The notes below the pieces were generated by a model, which saw only the letters and a list, made by a program, of their open reading frames with translations, made no database searches and was not told the origin of the DNA. A stretch of DNA of 64,000 nucleotides from Oncomelania hupensis (Eukaryota; Mollusca; Gastropoda; Littorinimorpha; Pomatiopsidae), in contig CM072511.1 of the NCBI GenBank assembly GCA_036898135.1, positions 75,209,990-75,273,989 of the forward strand. Reading direction: 5' to 3'. Below, in pieces: positions 21,743 to 32,840 of this stretch; positions within the stretch are counted from its first letter, which is position 1; each line of letters begins with the position of its first letter. A program made the position numbers and the translations under genes.

Positions 21743-23790
21743 TGTTGGTCATCATTTTGGTCTTCTCTGCACTTATCTCCATTCCACTAGCTCTGGAGAT
21801 GGTGTCAAGACTCTGTACCAGCTGTTCAAGTTCTTGTTCCTCTCCAGCCAATCCATCAACGTCATCCTCAAAAAGAAGATTGGAGATTGCTTTTCCCCCT
21901 ATGCTGACTGTGCCTTCGTGATCTGCAAGAGCATCTGACATGATGCGCTCTAGGAAGATGTTAAAGAATGTTGGGGAGAGTAGGCATCCTTGACGCACAC
22001 CGATTGTTGCTGTGAACCAGTTCCCGATGACGCTGTTGTGGAGGACTGCACTGGTAGCCTTGTCATACAGGCTTTGATGACTTCAATAATTTTAGGGCTG
22101 ATGTTGTACACTTTCATTGTTGCCCATAGAGCTGCATGCCAGATACGGTCTAACGCCTTCTTGAAGTCTATGAACACATGATATAGATGTTGTTGATGTT
22201 GTAGGTATTTCTCACAGATTATTCTTAGGTTGAAAATCTGTTCAATGGTACTTCGCTATGATTTGTTCAGCTTGAGGTTTCAACCTGTTGAGTATTATTT
22301 TCAAGAGGACCTTGCTGGGATGGCTGATGAGGATGATGGTGCGGCAATTTTCACATTCTTTAAGGTTACCTTTTTTTGGGAAGTGTGATGACAAGCGACT
22401 GGGTCCATGGCGTAGGCCACTTCCCACTCTGCCAGATCTTGTCACAGATAATGGTGAGGGCATCACTCATCGCTTCCCCTCCTGCTTGTAGCAATTCCGC
22501 GGGTATGTTGCCCACTCCCGCTGACTTCCCTTTCTTCAGCGATTGCACTGCTGCCTCAACTTCTTCCCGAAGATTTGAAGGATTTCTTCTTCTCTGTTCT
22601 CGGGGCATGCTAGAACTGATGGGTGTCCATTTGGTGTATGGTTGTAAAGGTCAGAGCAGTACTCTGTCCACCTGTCCAAGACTTCTTGTTCTTCTGTAAG
22701 GCATATGCCAGACTTGCTTTGGAACGTGGAGACTTTGGGCTGTTTAACACTTGTCAGACACTTCACAGTCTGGTATGCCTTCTTTCTGTTCTTATTCAGA
22801 CTGTTTTCTATTTCCTGGCATTGATCTTCTATCCAGTTCTCCTTTGCTGTGCGCATGCCTTTTCGGATGTCATTGTTGATTTTTCGGTAGGCATCGGTTC
22901 CCTGGAAGGTGTTATTTTTATTTTTTTATCTCTCTTCGTTTATCACGCAGATCCAAAACTTCAGGTGTGGTCCACGGCTTCTTCTTTGGTCGGTGCTTGC
23001 CAAGGATTTCAGTGACAGTCACAGCTGAGTTGAAGGTGGTGGTCATGGTGTTGACATCTACTTCACCAGCCCCCAAAATGAGCAGTGGTGCAAATATCCC
23101 TCCAATTGTTGCCTGAAATAGTTCTGCCACCTCCGGGTCTTTGCTGTATTTACTCTCCTCAAGTGGAGCCGGAAAGACATCATTACGAGATCGTGGTCAC
23201 TTCCGATGTCTGCTCCTGGAAAAGTGCGTGTCCTGCCAATGTTGATGCTTGATCTGAAGCGTTTCTGTACCATGATAAAGTCGATCTGGTTGTGATGCTC
23301 CCCGCCGGGACTGTACCATGTCCATCGTCTGGAGTTTTTGTGGAGACCAAGCGTGTTTGCCAGTACCAGATTGTTGTATCTGGCAAACTCCAAGAGTCTC
23401 AGACCCCTGTAATTTGTCTCGTTGTTGCAGTGGGGTCCACATGTGTCTCCCCAGTTGTGGTGCGCATCTTGGCCAACCTTGGCATTCCAGTCGCCTTGCA
23501 CTATGACTAGGTCCTTCTTCGGCACTTGGTCAAGGACCGCCTGTAGCTTTTCATAAAAATCCTCCACTTTGCTGTCATCATGGTCTGATGTTGGGGCATA
23601 GGTGATGATGGTGATGTTGAAAGGGGCTTCTCTCAGACGGATGGTAATGAGTCTACTGGAGACTGGGCAGCAACCCATGACAGTGGCTAGAATGTTCTTG
23701 TGGACCAAGAATCCAACGCCGTGTTCGTGCCTGTCAGCTCTACCGCTGAAATAAAGCTTGTGGCCTTTGTGGTCGTTGTTTCACCTAAGC
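21743..23790 (-). mobile_element. RTE LINE, endonuclease plus RT, both ends truncated
   Basis: Minus-strand copy of the same RTE family. From the right end it carries HKLYFSGRADRHEHGVGFLV, APTSDHDDSKVEDFYEKL, VIVQGDWNAKVGQDAH, NQIDFIMVQKRF and GSDHDLVMMSF (AP-type endonuclease, 23790-23100). A linker follows, then MRTAKENWIEDQ (near 22850) and RT up to EKTKMMTNN at 21750. RT contains several indels (LLFEDDVDGL instead of FADD near 21870, so the catalytic motif is altered). The 3' end and tail are missing. It abuts an opposite-orientation RTE copy. Confidence 0.9.
23058..23708 (-). pseudogene. RTE AP-type endonuclease domain fragment
   Basis: 216 open codons holding most of the endonuclease fold: the conserved GDWNAK, a GLRLLEFARYNNLVLANT helix-strand region, WTWYSPGG, NQIDFIMV and GSDHDLV (catalytic His). 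The N-terminal part carrying the first Asn/Glu residues lies upstream and is mostly missing. This is the only copy in the window retaining the RTE endonuclease. Confidence 0.85.
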
Positions 23791-23810
23791 CTTTCCAGCG
23801 CTGTTCCGAG

Positions 23811-25367
23811 AACAGAAAAGAAGAAGAAATCCTCACAATTCTCCGGAAAGAAGTTGAGGCAGCAGTGCAATCGGTAAAGAAAGGGAAGTCAGCGGGAGTG
23901 GACAACATACCCGCGGAACTGCTACAAGCAGGAGGAGAAGCGATGATTGATGCCCTCACCATTATCTGCAGCAAGATCTGGCAGAGTAAGAAGTGGCCTA
24001 CACCATGGACCCAGTCGCGTGTCATCACTATTCCAAAAACAAAGTAACCATCAGGAGTGTGAAAATGACCGCACCATCAGCCTCATCAGCCATTCCAGCA
24101 AGGTCCTCCTCAAAATAATACGCAACAGCTTGAAATCACAAGCTGAACAAATCATAGCTGAAGAACAAGCAGGATTCAGGTCAGGGAGAAGTATTACTGA
24201 ACAGATCTTCAACCTCAGAATACTCTGTGAGAAATACATACAGCACCAACAGCATCTATAGTATATGTTCATAGACTTCAAGAAGGCGTATGACCGAGTC
24301 CGGCATGCAGCTCTATGGGCAACAATGAAAGTGTACACCATCAGCCCTACAATTATTGAAAGCATCAAAAGCCTGTATGACAAGGCTACCAGTGCAGTCC
24401 TCCATAACAGCGTCATCGGTAACTGGTTCAGAACAACAATCGGTGTGCGTCAAGGATGCCTACTCTCTCCAACACTCTTCAACATCTTCCTAGAGCGCAT
24501 CATGTCAGATGCTCTTGCAGATCACGAAGGCACAGTCAGTATAGGGGTAGAGCAATCTCCAATCTTCGTTTTGGGGATGACATTGATGGATTGGCTGTAG
24601 AGGAACAAGAACTTGAACAGCTGGTACAGAGGCTTGACACCACCTCCAGAGCTTATGGAATGGAAATAAGTGCAGAGAAGACCAAAATGATGACCAACAA
24701 CACCAATGGCCTCAACACGGACATCAAAGTCCAAGGCCAATCCCTCAACACAGTGCACAGCTTCAAATATTTATAAGCCATTGTATCAGACTGGAAGTCC
24801 TCTCCAGAATCGCACAAACAACTGCTGCCCTAACTAGTTTGAAGCCCATTTGGAAAGACAACACCATCAGACTACATTCCAAAGTAAGACTGCTGCGCTC
24901 CCTTGTCATCTCCATCTTCCTATATGCTTGCGAAGCATGGGCCCATACAGCAGATCTACAACGAAGAATACAAAGCATGGAGATGAGGTGCTACAGAAGA
25001 TTTCTGGGCATTTCCTATACCCAACACATTACCAACGCCGAAGTTCGACAGACCATCACAAAAGCCATTGGACAACACGATGACCTGTTCACAGTGGTGA
25101 AGAAAAGAAAACTCCGATGGTATGGCCACGTCACCAGATCATCAGGCCTTGCAAAGACCAATCTGCAACTCACAGTGCAAGGAGGTAGAAGAAGAGGGAG
25201 ACCGAAAAAGAGGAGGGAGGACAACATTCAAGAATGGACTGGTTTGACACTGAGCGAAGCCATCAGGGCTGCTGAGGACAGAGAAAGATGGAGTATGCTG
25301 GTTAAACGATCATCTGTGGTGCCCCTACGACCTCAGGGTTACGGGACAGGATAGGATAGGATAGGCA
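23811..25367 (+). mobile_element. RTE LINE, RT to 3' tail, head-to-head with previous copy
   Basis: Plus-strand copy beginning at ENRKEEEILTILRKEVEAA and continuing through KKGKSAGVDNIPAELLQAG, FIDFKKAYDRVRHAALWAT, GVRQGCLLSPTLFNIFL and the FADD-equivalent block (FGDDIDGLA near 24575-24595, first Asp neighbour changed). It ends with LRWYGHVTRSSGLAKT, NIQEWTGLTLSEAIR and a (GGATA)n tail at 25348-25367. A stop (near 24261, TAG in place of a sense codon), a break near 24043 and a frameshift near 24540 disable it. It lies about 20 bp from the inverted neighbour. Confidence 0.9.
24839..25354 (+). pseudogene. RTE ORF2 C-terminal segment
   Basis: 171 open codons covering the thumb and the conserved RTE C-terminus: LLRSLVISIFLYACEAW, YTQHITNAEVRQTI, LRWYGHVTRSSGLAKT and GGRRRGRPKKRREDN, to the natural end GYGTG-stop. 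It is part of the disrupted plus-strand RTE copy. Confidence 0.85.
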
Positions 25368-25502
25368 AACACGTACAGTAGGCATATTTCATAGTGCTGA
25401 TAGACGTAAGGGGACTCTCGAGCGCAATATAATTACTTAGTTTGGATTCACGTGCGTTTGATCATGAGTGATAGAAAGACACACTCACGCACGGACACAC
25501 CC

Positions 25503-25623
<121 letters not shown>

Positions 25624-25697
25624 CAATAACCTGTTGCCGGGCAAAGACCTAATGGCACCAAGGTTCTTCCGAAGTTTAACAGATCACAAAGTCAAGT

Positions 25698-25925
25698 AAA
25701 AGGTAAAAAGGTAAAGGTAGTCTCATAGCCTTGCGGCCGTAGGGGAGCGTGATGTTGGAGATCACACTTATCTTGGGCCAGCGTAATGGGGGCGTTGTTA
25801 TTTGTCGCTTCACGTTGCGATCACCCATCCAAGTGCTAACCGCACTGGACGGTGCTTAACTTGCGACACAGTAGCGAGTGCTCCAACCACTGCGCTATCC
25901 GACACCCCGACACTTCCGACATCCG
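25698..25925 (-). mobile_element. SINE with tRNA-like and 5S-rRNA-like promoter, TSD
   Basis: Read on the minus strand, the 5' part contains GGATAGCGCAGTGGTTGGAG, like a tRNA D-arm/A-box. It is followed by GTTAAGCACCGTC and GGTTAGCACTTGGATGGGTG, which match the 5S rRNA internal promoter (A box and C box; 5S has GGTTAGTACTTGGATGGG). The body continues through GGCCGCAAGGCTATGAGAC to a tail of CTTTACC/CTTTTTACC repeats. Flanking ACAAAGTCAAGT at 25686-25697 and 25926-25937 is a 12-bp target duplication, so the 228-bp body is essentially full length. RNA polymerase III transcription and LINE-driven mobilisation are inferred from family knowledge. Confidence 0.85.
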
Positions 25926-26137
25926 ACAAAGTCAAGTCCAACCGTAAAATGCAATGCCCCAAGGACACACAGTCCAGAGTAACAGGTTCTTTTTAAATTA
26001 ACAATCACTATTGTTCTACAAGAATAAAACGCTATATCAAAAATAACCTTCTTTAATATAAATAGATCCATTCGTTGGCTTATGCACCTATTCATAACAA
26101 CAATGTTGATTTTAATGATAGCTCCGCAGCAAAAGCG

Positions 26138-26187
26138 CCTCGGGCGGCTTGATTACTTTCCTGTATCAACCAGCGCCTTGAGCAGCT
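26138..26187 (+). repeat. Isolated relative of the 38-bp minisatellite unit
   Basis: GCGCCTCGGGCGGCTTGATT followed by a diverged middle and ACCAGCGCCTTGAGCAGCT resembles the unit of the array at 34.8-36.1 kb. About one and a quarter units are present. Confidence 0.5.
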
Positions 26188-26249
26188 CTAGAGGTAAAAA
26201 AATGCGCGATAAAAGAACGATTTATTTACAAAGTTCACAATAAATCGTC

Positions 26250-26440
26250 GCTGGATTAATGGTGTGAACAATTTTGCCCTAGTTACGATCTTGTGAATGA
26301 CGTAGTCTTGGGTGTTTTGTGGCTGCAGACTTGAAAGGTCTTTGCACTGGTTATGACCTCGCGGAGAACAAGAACTCTTTGTTGTGGGTACGACCTCGTT
26401 AATGACGTAAGGTCTTGGACCTGAGTTCAAAATCTCGAAA
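26250..26440 (+). repeat. Degenerate minisatellite island (TTACGACCTCG...GAATGACGTA)
   Basis: Phrases GTTACGATCTTGTGAATGAC, GGTTATGACCTCGCGGAG and GGTACGACCTCGTTAATGAC recur at irregular 50-70-bp spacing. The same phrases appear again at 31590-31925. Confidence 0.6.
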
Positions 26441-26466
26441 AGAAATGCGAGGTGACGTAAGGAGAA

Positions 26467-26640
26467 AAAAGAAGAAGAAGAAGAATGGGGGAAGAGGAAG
26501 AAGAAGAAGAAGAAGAACAAGAAGAAGAACAAGAAGAAGAACAAGAAGAAGAAGAAGAAGAAGAAGAGGAACAACAACAACAACAACAACAACTACAACG
26601 ACAACAACAACAATGATGACAACAACAACTGTTACTGCAA
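26467..26640 (+). repeat. Purine (GAA)n then (CAA)n microsatellite
   Basis: GAAGAA/AACAAGAAGAAG repeats pass into CAA repeats. Open frames on both strands here are repeat artefacts. Confidence 0.95.
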
Positions 26641-27105
26641 TAATAGCAACAACAACAAATGTAATAAAATAATTTAGAATAATATAGTGATGCCCTTGTT
26701 GGGCCAGGATGTGGGCAATGCATTCTGAACTATAATGTACACATTTATAATTGTGTTGGAAAAGTGAGTTATAATCTGTTAGATAAAAAGAGGAATTTAA
26801 AAACAACTAAAAATGCTCATCGACGATGTTAGTCAAGCATGTATTATATAATGCAAGACTTAAGTTTTGACACCTAGCACAGAAATTTTAGCCACGTAAC
26901 TGAGTGGTTGTAAACGCGTTATTATCAACGGATAATAAGTATATTCTAAAGTGCCGGTCGTCTCAAGTGAGACTCAAAAGCAATCAAAATCAGTCGTTTT
27001 TGGTTCACACTCATCTGACCATGAGTGAGAAAGAAAGCAATATCCACACACGCATTACATGACATGGTTAATGGTTTAGGTCCAGCGGAATCTACACACA
27101 CATAC
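26641..27105. other. No recognisable gene
   Basis: AT-rich sequence without a supported frame or repeat. Confidence 0.5.
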
Positions 27106-27109
27106 ACAT

Positions 27110-27262
27110 GCACACACATGAATGAACATTGAGGTTTAACCTTACACCCACCATTGGCGATATGGCAGACAGGGGTAACCATCCCAGGATAGAGAGGGTA
27201 ACGGCCTAAATCAACACTGAACCGCCAGAGCAATCAAACTGCAAATACTGACAGTGACATTG
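27110..27262 (-). repeat. Dispersed repeat, copy 1 (possible SINE end)
   Basis: The minus strand contains GGTTCAGTGTTGATTTAGG, CCCGTCTGCCATATCG-like and CAATGTTCA phrases in the same order as 32683-32840 on the plus strand. The two are an inverted pair of a dispersed repeat family; the family itself is unknown to me. Confidence 0.6.
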
Positions 27263-27639
27263 GCCACTTTTTCTCTTGTCCAGCACGGAATAGGAACCTG
27301 GGCCAAAAAGACTTCTTGTTCTTCTGTAAGGCATCCCATGACGCACCTCCTGAGGTCTACTGGACGATATTTTTCCGTGTTGATGTGCCGTTCAACTTAG
27401 AGAAATCAACCCCTGTCAGAACAGACATGGAGAATTCAAACTTCGGCTGTTGGTTTGAGCAACTAAAGCCCACTTTATCATTGTTTAATGTAAAAACAAA
27501 AACGCCAAATAATAGGAGAAATCTGTTTTGCCAAAAATACAAACATTCTTCAACTTGGGGCTTTTAAACTTTTATTTTTTGTTAACCAATCAGACTTTAT
27601 GTTATGTTAATGTTTTTTTGTATACACAATCATACCATA
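27263..27639. other. No recognisable gene; 25-bp RTE-identical stretch
   Basis: A 25-bp stretch at 27309-27333, beginning GACTTCTTGTTCTTCTG, is identical to part of the RTE ORF2 sequence near 10585 and 22678, with no further similarity. Otherwise it is unassigned. Confidence 0.4.
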
Positions 27640-30600
27640 ATAAGGAGTTTCCGGTTGACGCCAAACAGGTTATACCGACCCGAGCTCTGTTGAATTTTGT
27701 GATTTTGCGGTGTTTACAGTGTTTTGTTGTGCGTTTTGTATTGTGTAATTGTTGTCTCATGGATCCTCAAGTAAGTGTAGCGTTGCTTTGCTTCTCTCTT
27801 TATGTTCGTTTGGTTACTCTATCTTTTTTTAGATTCGTTCACTGTGCTTTCTTGCACTCACGTAGTCCGCCATCTTGTTCCGGCATCCCAGCCACAAGCT
27901 ACACACGCGATAAGCTACTGTCATTGAAATCTAAACGCACGCGGCTCGCTCCCGACCTTGTGTTCCGATTAAAAGAGTTCTCGATCGGCCGTCATTTGCC
28001 CAGAAAACGGACTAGTCGTGGAGGCAAACGCAAACAAAACATCTCGTCCATCCCTGTTGTCCTTACACACAGATCGCCTATCATGCTTTCCAACCCCGAC
28101 CCCACACTTCGTGTTGCATCATACCCAGAGGCAGAGTGTACCACTAGGCCTGAGACTCATCGCTGTAACACAGACAATCTCATTCACATCAACCTCTCCC
28201 CCCAACTTCTATCTTCACACCTCGACAGCCATAGCCCTCTAGGCCTACGCATTGCATCATTCAATGCTCAATCACTAGGTCCCATTGAAAAACGTACCGC
28301 TCTGCAAGAATTCGTCTCACACAAGCAGACTGACATAATGTTCATCCAAGAAACTTGGTTTCGGCAGACTGGCGACGAGGGTAAATGCTCTGATTTAACC
28401 CCTTCTGGCTACTCTGTATGCTCGCTGCCTCGCTCAAATCGCGGTGGGGGCCTAGCTATCATCTACAGAAACAGTCTGTCCCGTCACCTTGGCTTCATCA
28501 CAGACTTTGCTTTCACTCACTCGTCCTTTGAAGTTGTTCAACTTAGCCTGTCCGTTCCACAGCAGAACATTCACTTCATATGCATATATCGCACCTTTCC
28601 AAGCAAGAAAAATAAATTAACTGATGCAATTTTCCACCAAGAATTTCCAGTCCTGCTTGATTATTGCAACACACTGTCAGGAACATACATAGTTTTAGGA
28701 GACATTAACTTTCACTTTGACCAACCCCAGCAACCTTCCACCGCAAAAATGATTGAACTTTTAGATCAGTTTAGTCTTTCTCAGTCAGCCACAGAACCCA
28801 CCCACAGCCGTGGTCACATCATAGATTGGGTTATGCATAGGCCACAGGATAATGTTGTTAGATCAACTTCAGTCACCCAGCAATTAACATCGGACCATTT
28901 CTGTGTCATGTGCGAACTAAGCGTCGCAGCCCCCCCTTTTCTCCCCATGTTCAGGAAGGCTCGCAGCCTGCGTACCATGGATAGGGACGCTTTCAAGCAA
29001 GAGCTTACCGCTAAAGTGACCCCAGAACTGTGCCCCACTGTGGATCAGCTGAATAGTACACTTCAGGCGGTGCTTGATCGGCACGCTCCCGTGGCCCAGA
29101 AAAAGGTCAAGGCAACTCGCTCAGCACCCTGGTACGAGTCTATTACGGACGAGCTCTCCGAGGCGAAGAAACACCGACGCAAAGCTGAGAAAAAATTGGC
29201 TCAAATCGGGTTTAGAAGTCAGAAAGCAGATTTTCACCGTGGCAAAAAAACGGGTCACTAAAATAGTCCAGACTGCCAAAACCCGGTACTTTAGCGACAG
29301 AATTAGCAGCAGCGAAACTTGTAAACAGTTGTTTGACATTTGCAATCAGCTAAGGGGTAAGAGCAATGCAACATCACTCCCATCCACACATCCAGCAAGT
29401 CAGCTCCCAGATGTATTTTGTAATTATTTCACACACAAAGTGGCTGACATAAGGGCCGCTCTTGATAGCCATGAGATCCCACTCATTAACCCATTCTCAC
29501 CTTCCCTCACCACCGCAAAGATGGAAGTTTTTCAACCAATAACAGAACAAGAAGTCAAGAAAGTCATCTTAAGCTCAAAACCAACATCTTGCTCTCTCGA
29601 CCCCATTCCTACCTCCATGTTGATAGAGAATCTTGACCCTCTACTCCCGACCATTACCCACATTATCAACGAGAGTCTGTTCTCTGGTGTTGTTCCGTCT
29701 GTGCTCAAAGCGGCTGTCATCAAACCCCTCCTTAAAAAGCCAAGTTTAGACACAAACAATCTAAAGAACTATAGACCTGTTTCAAACCTCTCCTTCCTGT
29801 CCAAAGTCATAGAAAAAATCGTTCTCAAACAACTGTTAGCCTACCTATATGATAACGCTTTACTCTGCCCCAACCAGTCTGCCTACCGACCCTTCCACAG
29901 CACTGAGACAGCCCTCCTAAAGGTAACCAATGATCTGTTGCTTGCCTTAGATAATGGTAACGTCTCCGTTCTCACCTTATTAGACCTCTCAGCCGCCTTT
30001 GACACAGTCGACCATCACATTCTCTTTAATACTCTTCAACACTACTCTGGAATCTCTGGCTCGGTCCTGGCTTGGTTCCACCCATATCTTTCTGACAGAT
30101 CACAAGCAGTCACTGTCGATGGCTGTTTCTCCAGCACAGCAGACTTGGTGTGCGGCGTGCCTCAGGGTTCCGTTTTAGGGCCGGTGTTATTCACTCTGTA
30201 CACCAAGCCACTGCTTCTCCTGCTGAGAAAGCATGCTGTTGAGAGTCAGTCATTTGCAGACGACACACAACTGTACAAATCTACCGCCCCCTCTCTCATT
30301 AATTCCACTGTTCAGACTGGAGAACTGCATCACAGACATTAAGTCATGGATGACACTCAACAAGCTTAAGCTTAATGACGATAAAACCGAAGCCCTCCTC
30401 ATTCACAAGCACAACACCTCCTCCTCACTCTCGCCTCTCCCAACATCGCTCACAGTAGGGACAACAAACATTCAGCTCTCATCCTCAGCAAGAAATCTCG
30501 GCTACATTCTCTTCGATGACCTGTCCCTCAACAACCACATCTCCAACGTCTGTCGCTCTGCATACACGGCCATACGCCAAATCAGCTCCTTTCGCCACTA

Positions 30601-31500
30601 TCTTACAGTCCCTGCCACCAAAACCCTAGTCTGCGCTCTCGTCCTTTCTCGTCTTGACTATTGCAACTCTCTCCTTGCTGGCTCCCCGAAACAAATCATT
30701 GACAAACTACAAAAGGTTCAGAACTCAGCAGCTAGACTAGTATTCCGAGCTAAAAAACGCGATCACATCACACCTCTACTACATTCCCTTCACTGGCTTC
30801 CTGTGCAAGCACGCATAGAGTACAAACTCTCTGTTCTCTGTCACAACTTCTTCACAGATTCTTGTCCTTCCTACATTGCTGATCTACTGTCTGTCTACTC
30901 CCCTTCACGCACTTTAAGATCTTCTGCTGACACTCGCACACTCAAGGTTCCCGTCACCCGCACTAAGACATACGGCCAACGTGCATTCACTTACTCCGCA
31001 CCTAAGCAGTGGAACTCCCTTCCCTCCCATATCCGCAACATACAATCAACACAAGCATTCAAAAAGGCCCTCAAAACCCATCTCTTCAAACTGCACTATT
31101 CAGATTGATTTGTATCCCGCTGCCATTCTCTCATCTTTTGTCTATGTCTGATCCGTAAGTGTATAAATGGCTGTAAATATTTATACTGTTTTTCTTCCTG
31201 GGCCTAACCGGGCATATGTGTGGCTGTGAATGGGTTTTTGTCATTCTATTTTCTGTCTTTTTTGTCATTTGTGTACATAGTTGTAAATGGTATATTTTTG
31301 TCTTTTTTGTAATTTATGTACATAGTTGTAAATAGTCCGTACCTTTACTGTCCCGTCTTTTGGTGTATTGTAGCAAAAGTGATGTTTCATCGAGTGCATG
31401 TATTTATATGTAATGACTATGTAAAGCGTGGTGAGTCTGGTCATAGGCTGGAGTACCCGCTATATAAAAATCCGTTATTATTATATTATTATTATAATGA
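27640..31500 (+). mobile_element. CR1-group LINE, nearly full length, frameshifted
   Basis: The order is a leader, an N-terminal region with YTRDKLLSLKSKRTRLAPD, an endonuclease (28240-28960), RT (29700-30300), a C-terminal domain to 31108, and a 3' UTR ending CCGCTATATAAAAATCCG with an ATT-type tail at 31478-31500. Two frameshifts separate the coding parts: near 29191-29200 (an extra base in an A run, judging by the relative near 8800) and near 30300-30320. The 3' UTR form (...GCTATATAAA...TTATTATTA) fits CR1-group LINEs such as Crack/Daphne. The 5' boundary is approximate. Confidence 0.85.
27760..31108 (+). pseudogene. CR1-type LINE ORF2: endonuclease-RT, two frameshifts
   Basis: The proposed start is the ATG at 27760 (MDPQVSV). 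The endonuclease shows LRIASFNAQSLG, IMFIQETWF, GDINFHFD, IIDWVMHR and TSDHFCVMC. After the first shift come the linker and RT with VIKPLLKKPSLDTNNLKNYR, PVSNLSFLSKVIEKIVL, LTLLDLSAAFDTVDHHILF, CGVPQGSVLGPVLFTLY and SQSFADDTQLY (FADD, 30253-30264). After the second shift come IKSWMTLNKLKLNDDKTE, the C-terminal HWLPVQARIEYKL and a final FKKALKTHLF. All catalytic blocks are recognisable, so decay is recent. No separate ORF1 is seen. Confidence 0.87.
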
Positions 31501-31589
31501 TGTCCCTCCTAAGTATGGATTGATAGTAATAATCTCACAAACACAGCTTTTTCACCAAGTTAGGACTTTGATTGAAGCGTGGTCTTCAC

Positions 31590-31925
31590 CCAGGCAACAA
31601 CCTCAGTAATAGGTTCAAACCTTTGTCCTGGTTACGACCTCTCGAATGGCGTGACGTAGTCTTGCGTCTTTTAACCGGGTGATGACCTAAAGACTTAAAC
31701 GAGATCATTACCTCGAGAATGTCAAGACTCCTTCACCCAGGTTTAATGTCTCCTCGTGGTACGAACTTGCGAATGACGTGCGACCTGTGCCCAGGTTAGG
31801 TGTCCTAATAACTGGAGTGACAGGTATTTGTCCAAGTCGCGAACATGAACCTTTGTTCCTTGGTTATGACCTCGTATATCGCACAATGCCTTTGCCTTGG
31901 TTTCAACCTCTCGAACAAAAGTGCA
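31590..31925 (+). repeat. Degenerate minisatellite island, second block
   Basis: GGTTACGACCTCTCGAATGG, GACGTAGTCTTGCGTC, GGTACGAACTTGCGAATGAC, GGTTATGACCTCG and GGTTTCAACCTCTCGAA recur every 50-70 bp. The family matches 26250-26440 in the same orientation. Confidence 0.6.
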
Positions 31926-31929
31926 AGTT

Positions 31930-32668
31930 GATAATTATAATGAACCACACCAACAAACAAAAAAAGAAGCAGCTAAGGTTAGGTGATAATTATAATGAAC
32001 AATACCAACAAACAAACAAAGAAGCAGCTAAGGTTAGGTGATAATTATAATAAACAATACCAACAAACAAACAAAGAAGCAGCTAAGGTTAGGTGATAAT
32101 TATAATGAACCACACCAACAAACAAACAAAGAAGCAGCTAAGGTTAGGTGATAATTATAATAAACACCACCAACAAACAAACAAAGAAGCAGCAAAGGTT
32201 AGGTGATAATTATAATAAACAACACCAATGAACAAAGAAGCAGCTAAGGTTAGGTAATAATTATAATAAACAACACCAACAAACAAAGAAGCAGCTAAGG
32301 TTAGGTGATAATTATAATAAACAACACCAACAAACAAAGAAGCAGCTAAGGTTAGGTGATAATTATAATAAACAACACCAACAAACAAAGAAGCAGCTAA
32401 GGTTAGGTGATAATTATAATGAACAGCACCAACAAACAAACAAAGAAGCAGCTAAGGTTAGGTGATAATTATAATAAACCACACCAACAAACAAAGAAGC
32501 AGCTAAGGTTAGGTGATAATTATAATAAACCACACCAACAAACAAAGAAGCATCTAAGGTTAGGTGATAATTATAATAAACAACACCAACAAACAAAGAA
32601 GCAGCTAAGGTTAGGTGATAATTATAATAAACAACACCAACAAACAAAGAAGCAGCTAAGGTTAGGTG
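31930..32668 (+). repeat. 51/55-bp minisatellite, about 14 units
   Basis: The unit starts GATAATTATAAT and contains CACCAACAAACAAAGAAG and AGCTAAGGTTAGGT. The first six units are 55 bp (one extra AACA/AAAC tetramer). Later units are 51 bp, a multiple of three, so 17-residue repeats stay open on both strands in that part. One variant near 32225 carries AATGAACAAAG. Confidence 0.95.
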
Positions 32669-32682
32669 CGCAAGATAAAAGT

Positions 32683-32840
32683 GGCCAATGTTCACTGTCC
32701 ATCTCAGCAATATGATTGCTCATGTGGTTCAGTGTTGATTTAGGTCCTTATCTCTTCTTTCCTAGAGGGTATATCCCCGTCTGCCATATCGTCAATGGAT
32801 GGAATGGACGTTAAACATCAATGTTCAGTCTTATACAAAG
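32683..32840 (+). repeat. Dispersed repeat, copy 2
   Basis: Contains GTGGTTCAGTGTTGATTTAG, CCCCGTCTGCCATATCG and GGACGTTAAACATCAATG. The reverse complement of 27110-27262 shows the same phrases in order. The GACGTTAAAC end suggests a SINE-like 3' terminus. Confidence 0.6.

Noticed and set aside
21743..25367. Twin-priming inversion of one RTE insertion
   Set aside because: The inverted and direct parts overlap by about 1 kb of element sequence, more than twin priming produces.
32155..32715. Repeat proteins with 17-residue units on both strands
   Set aside because: A consequence of 51-bp tandem units lacking stops; no start context, domain or conservation supports coding.
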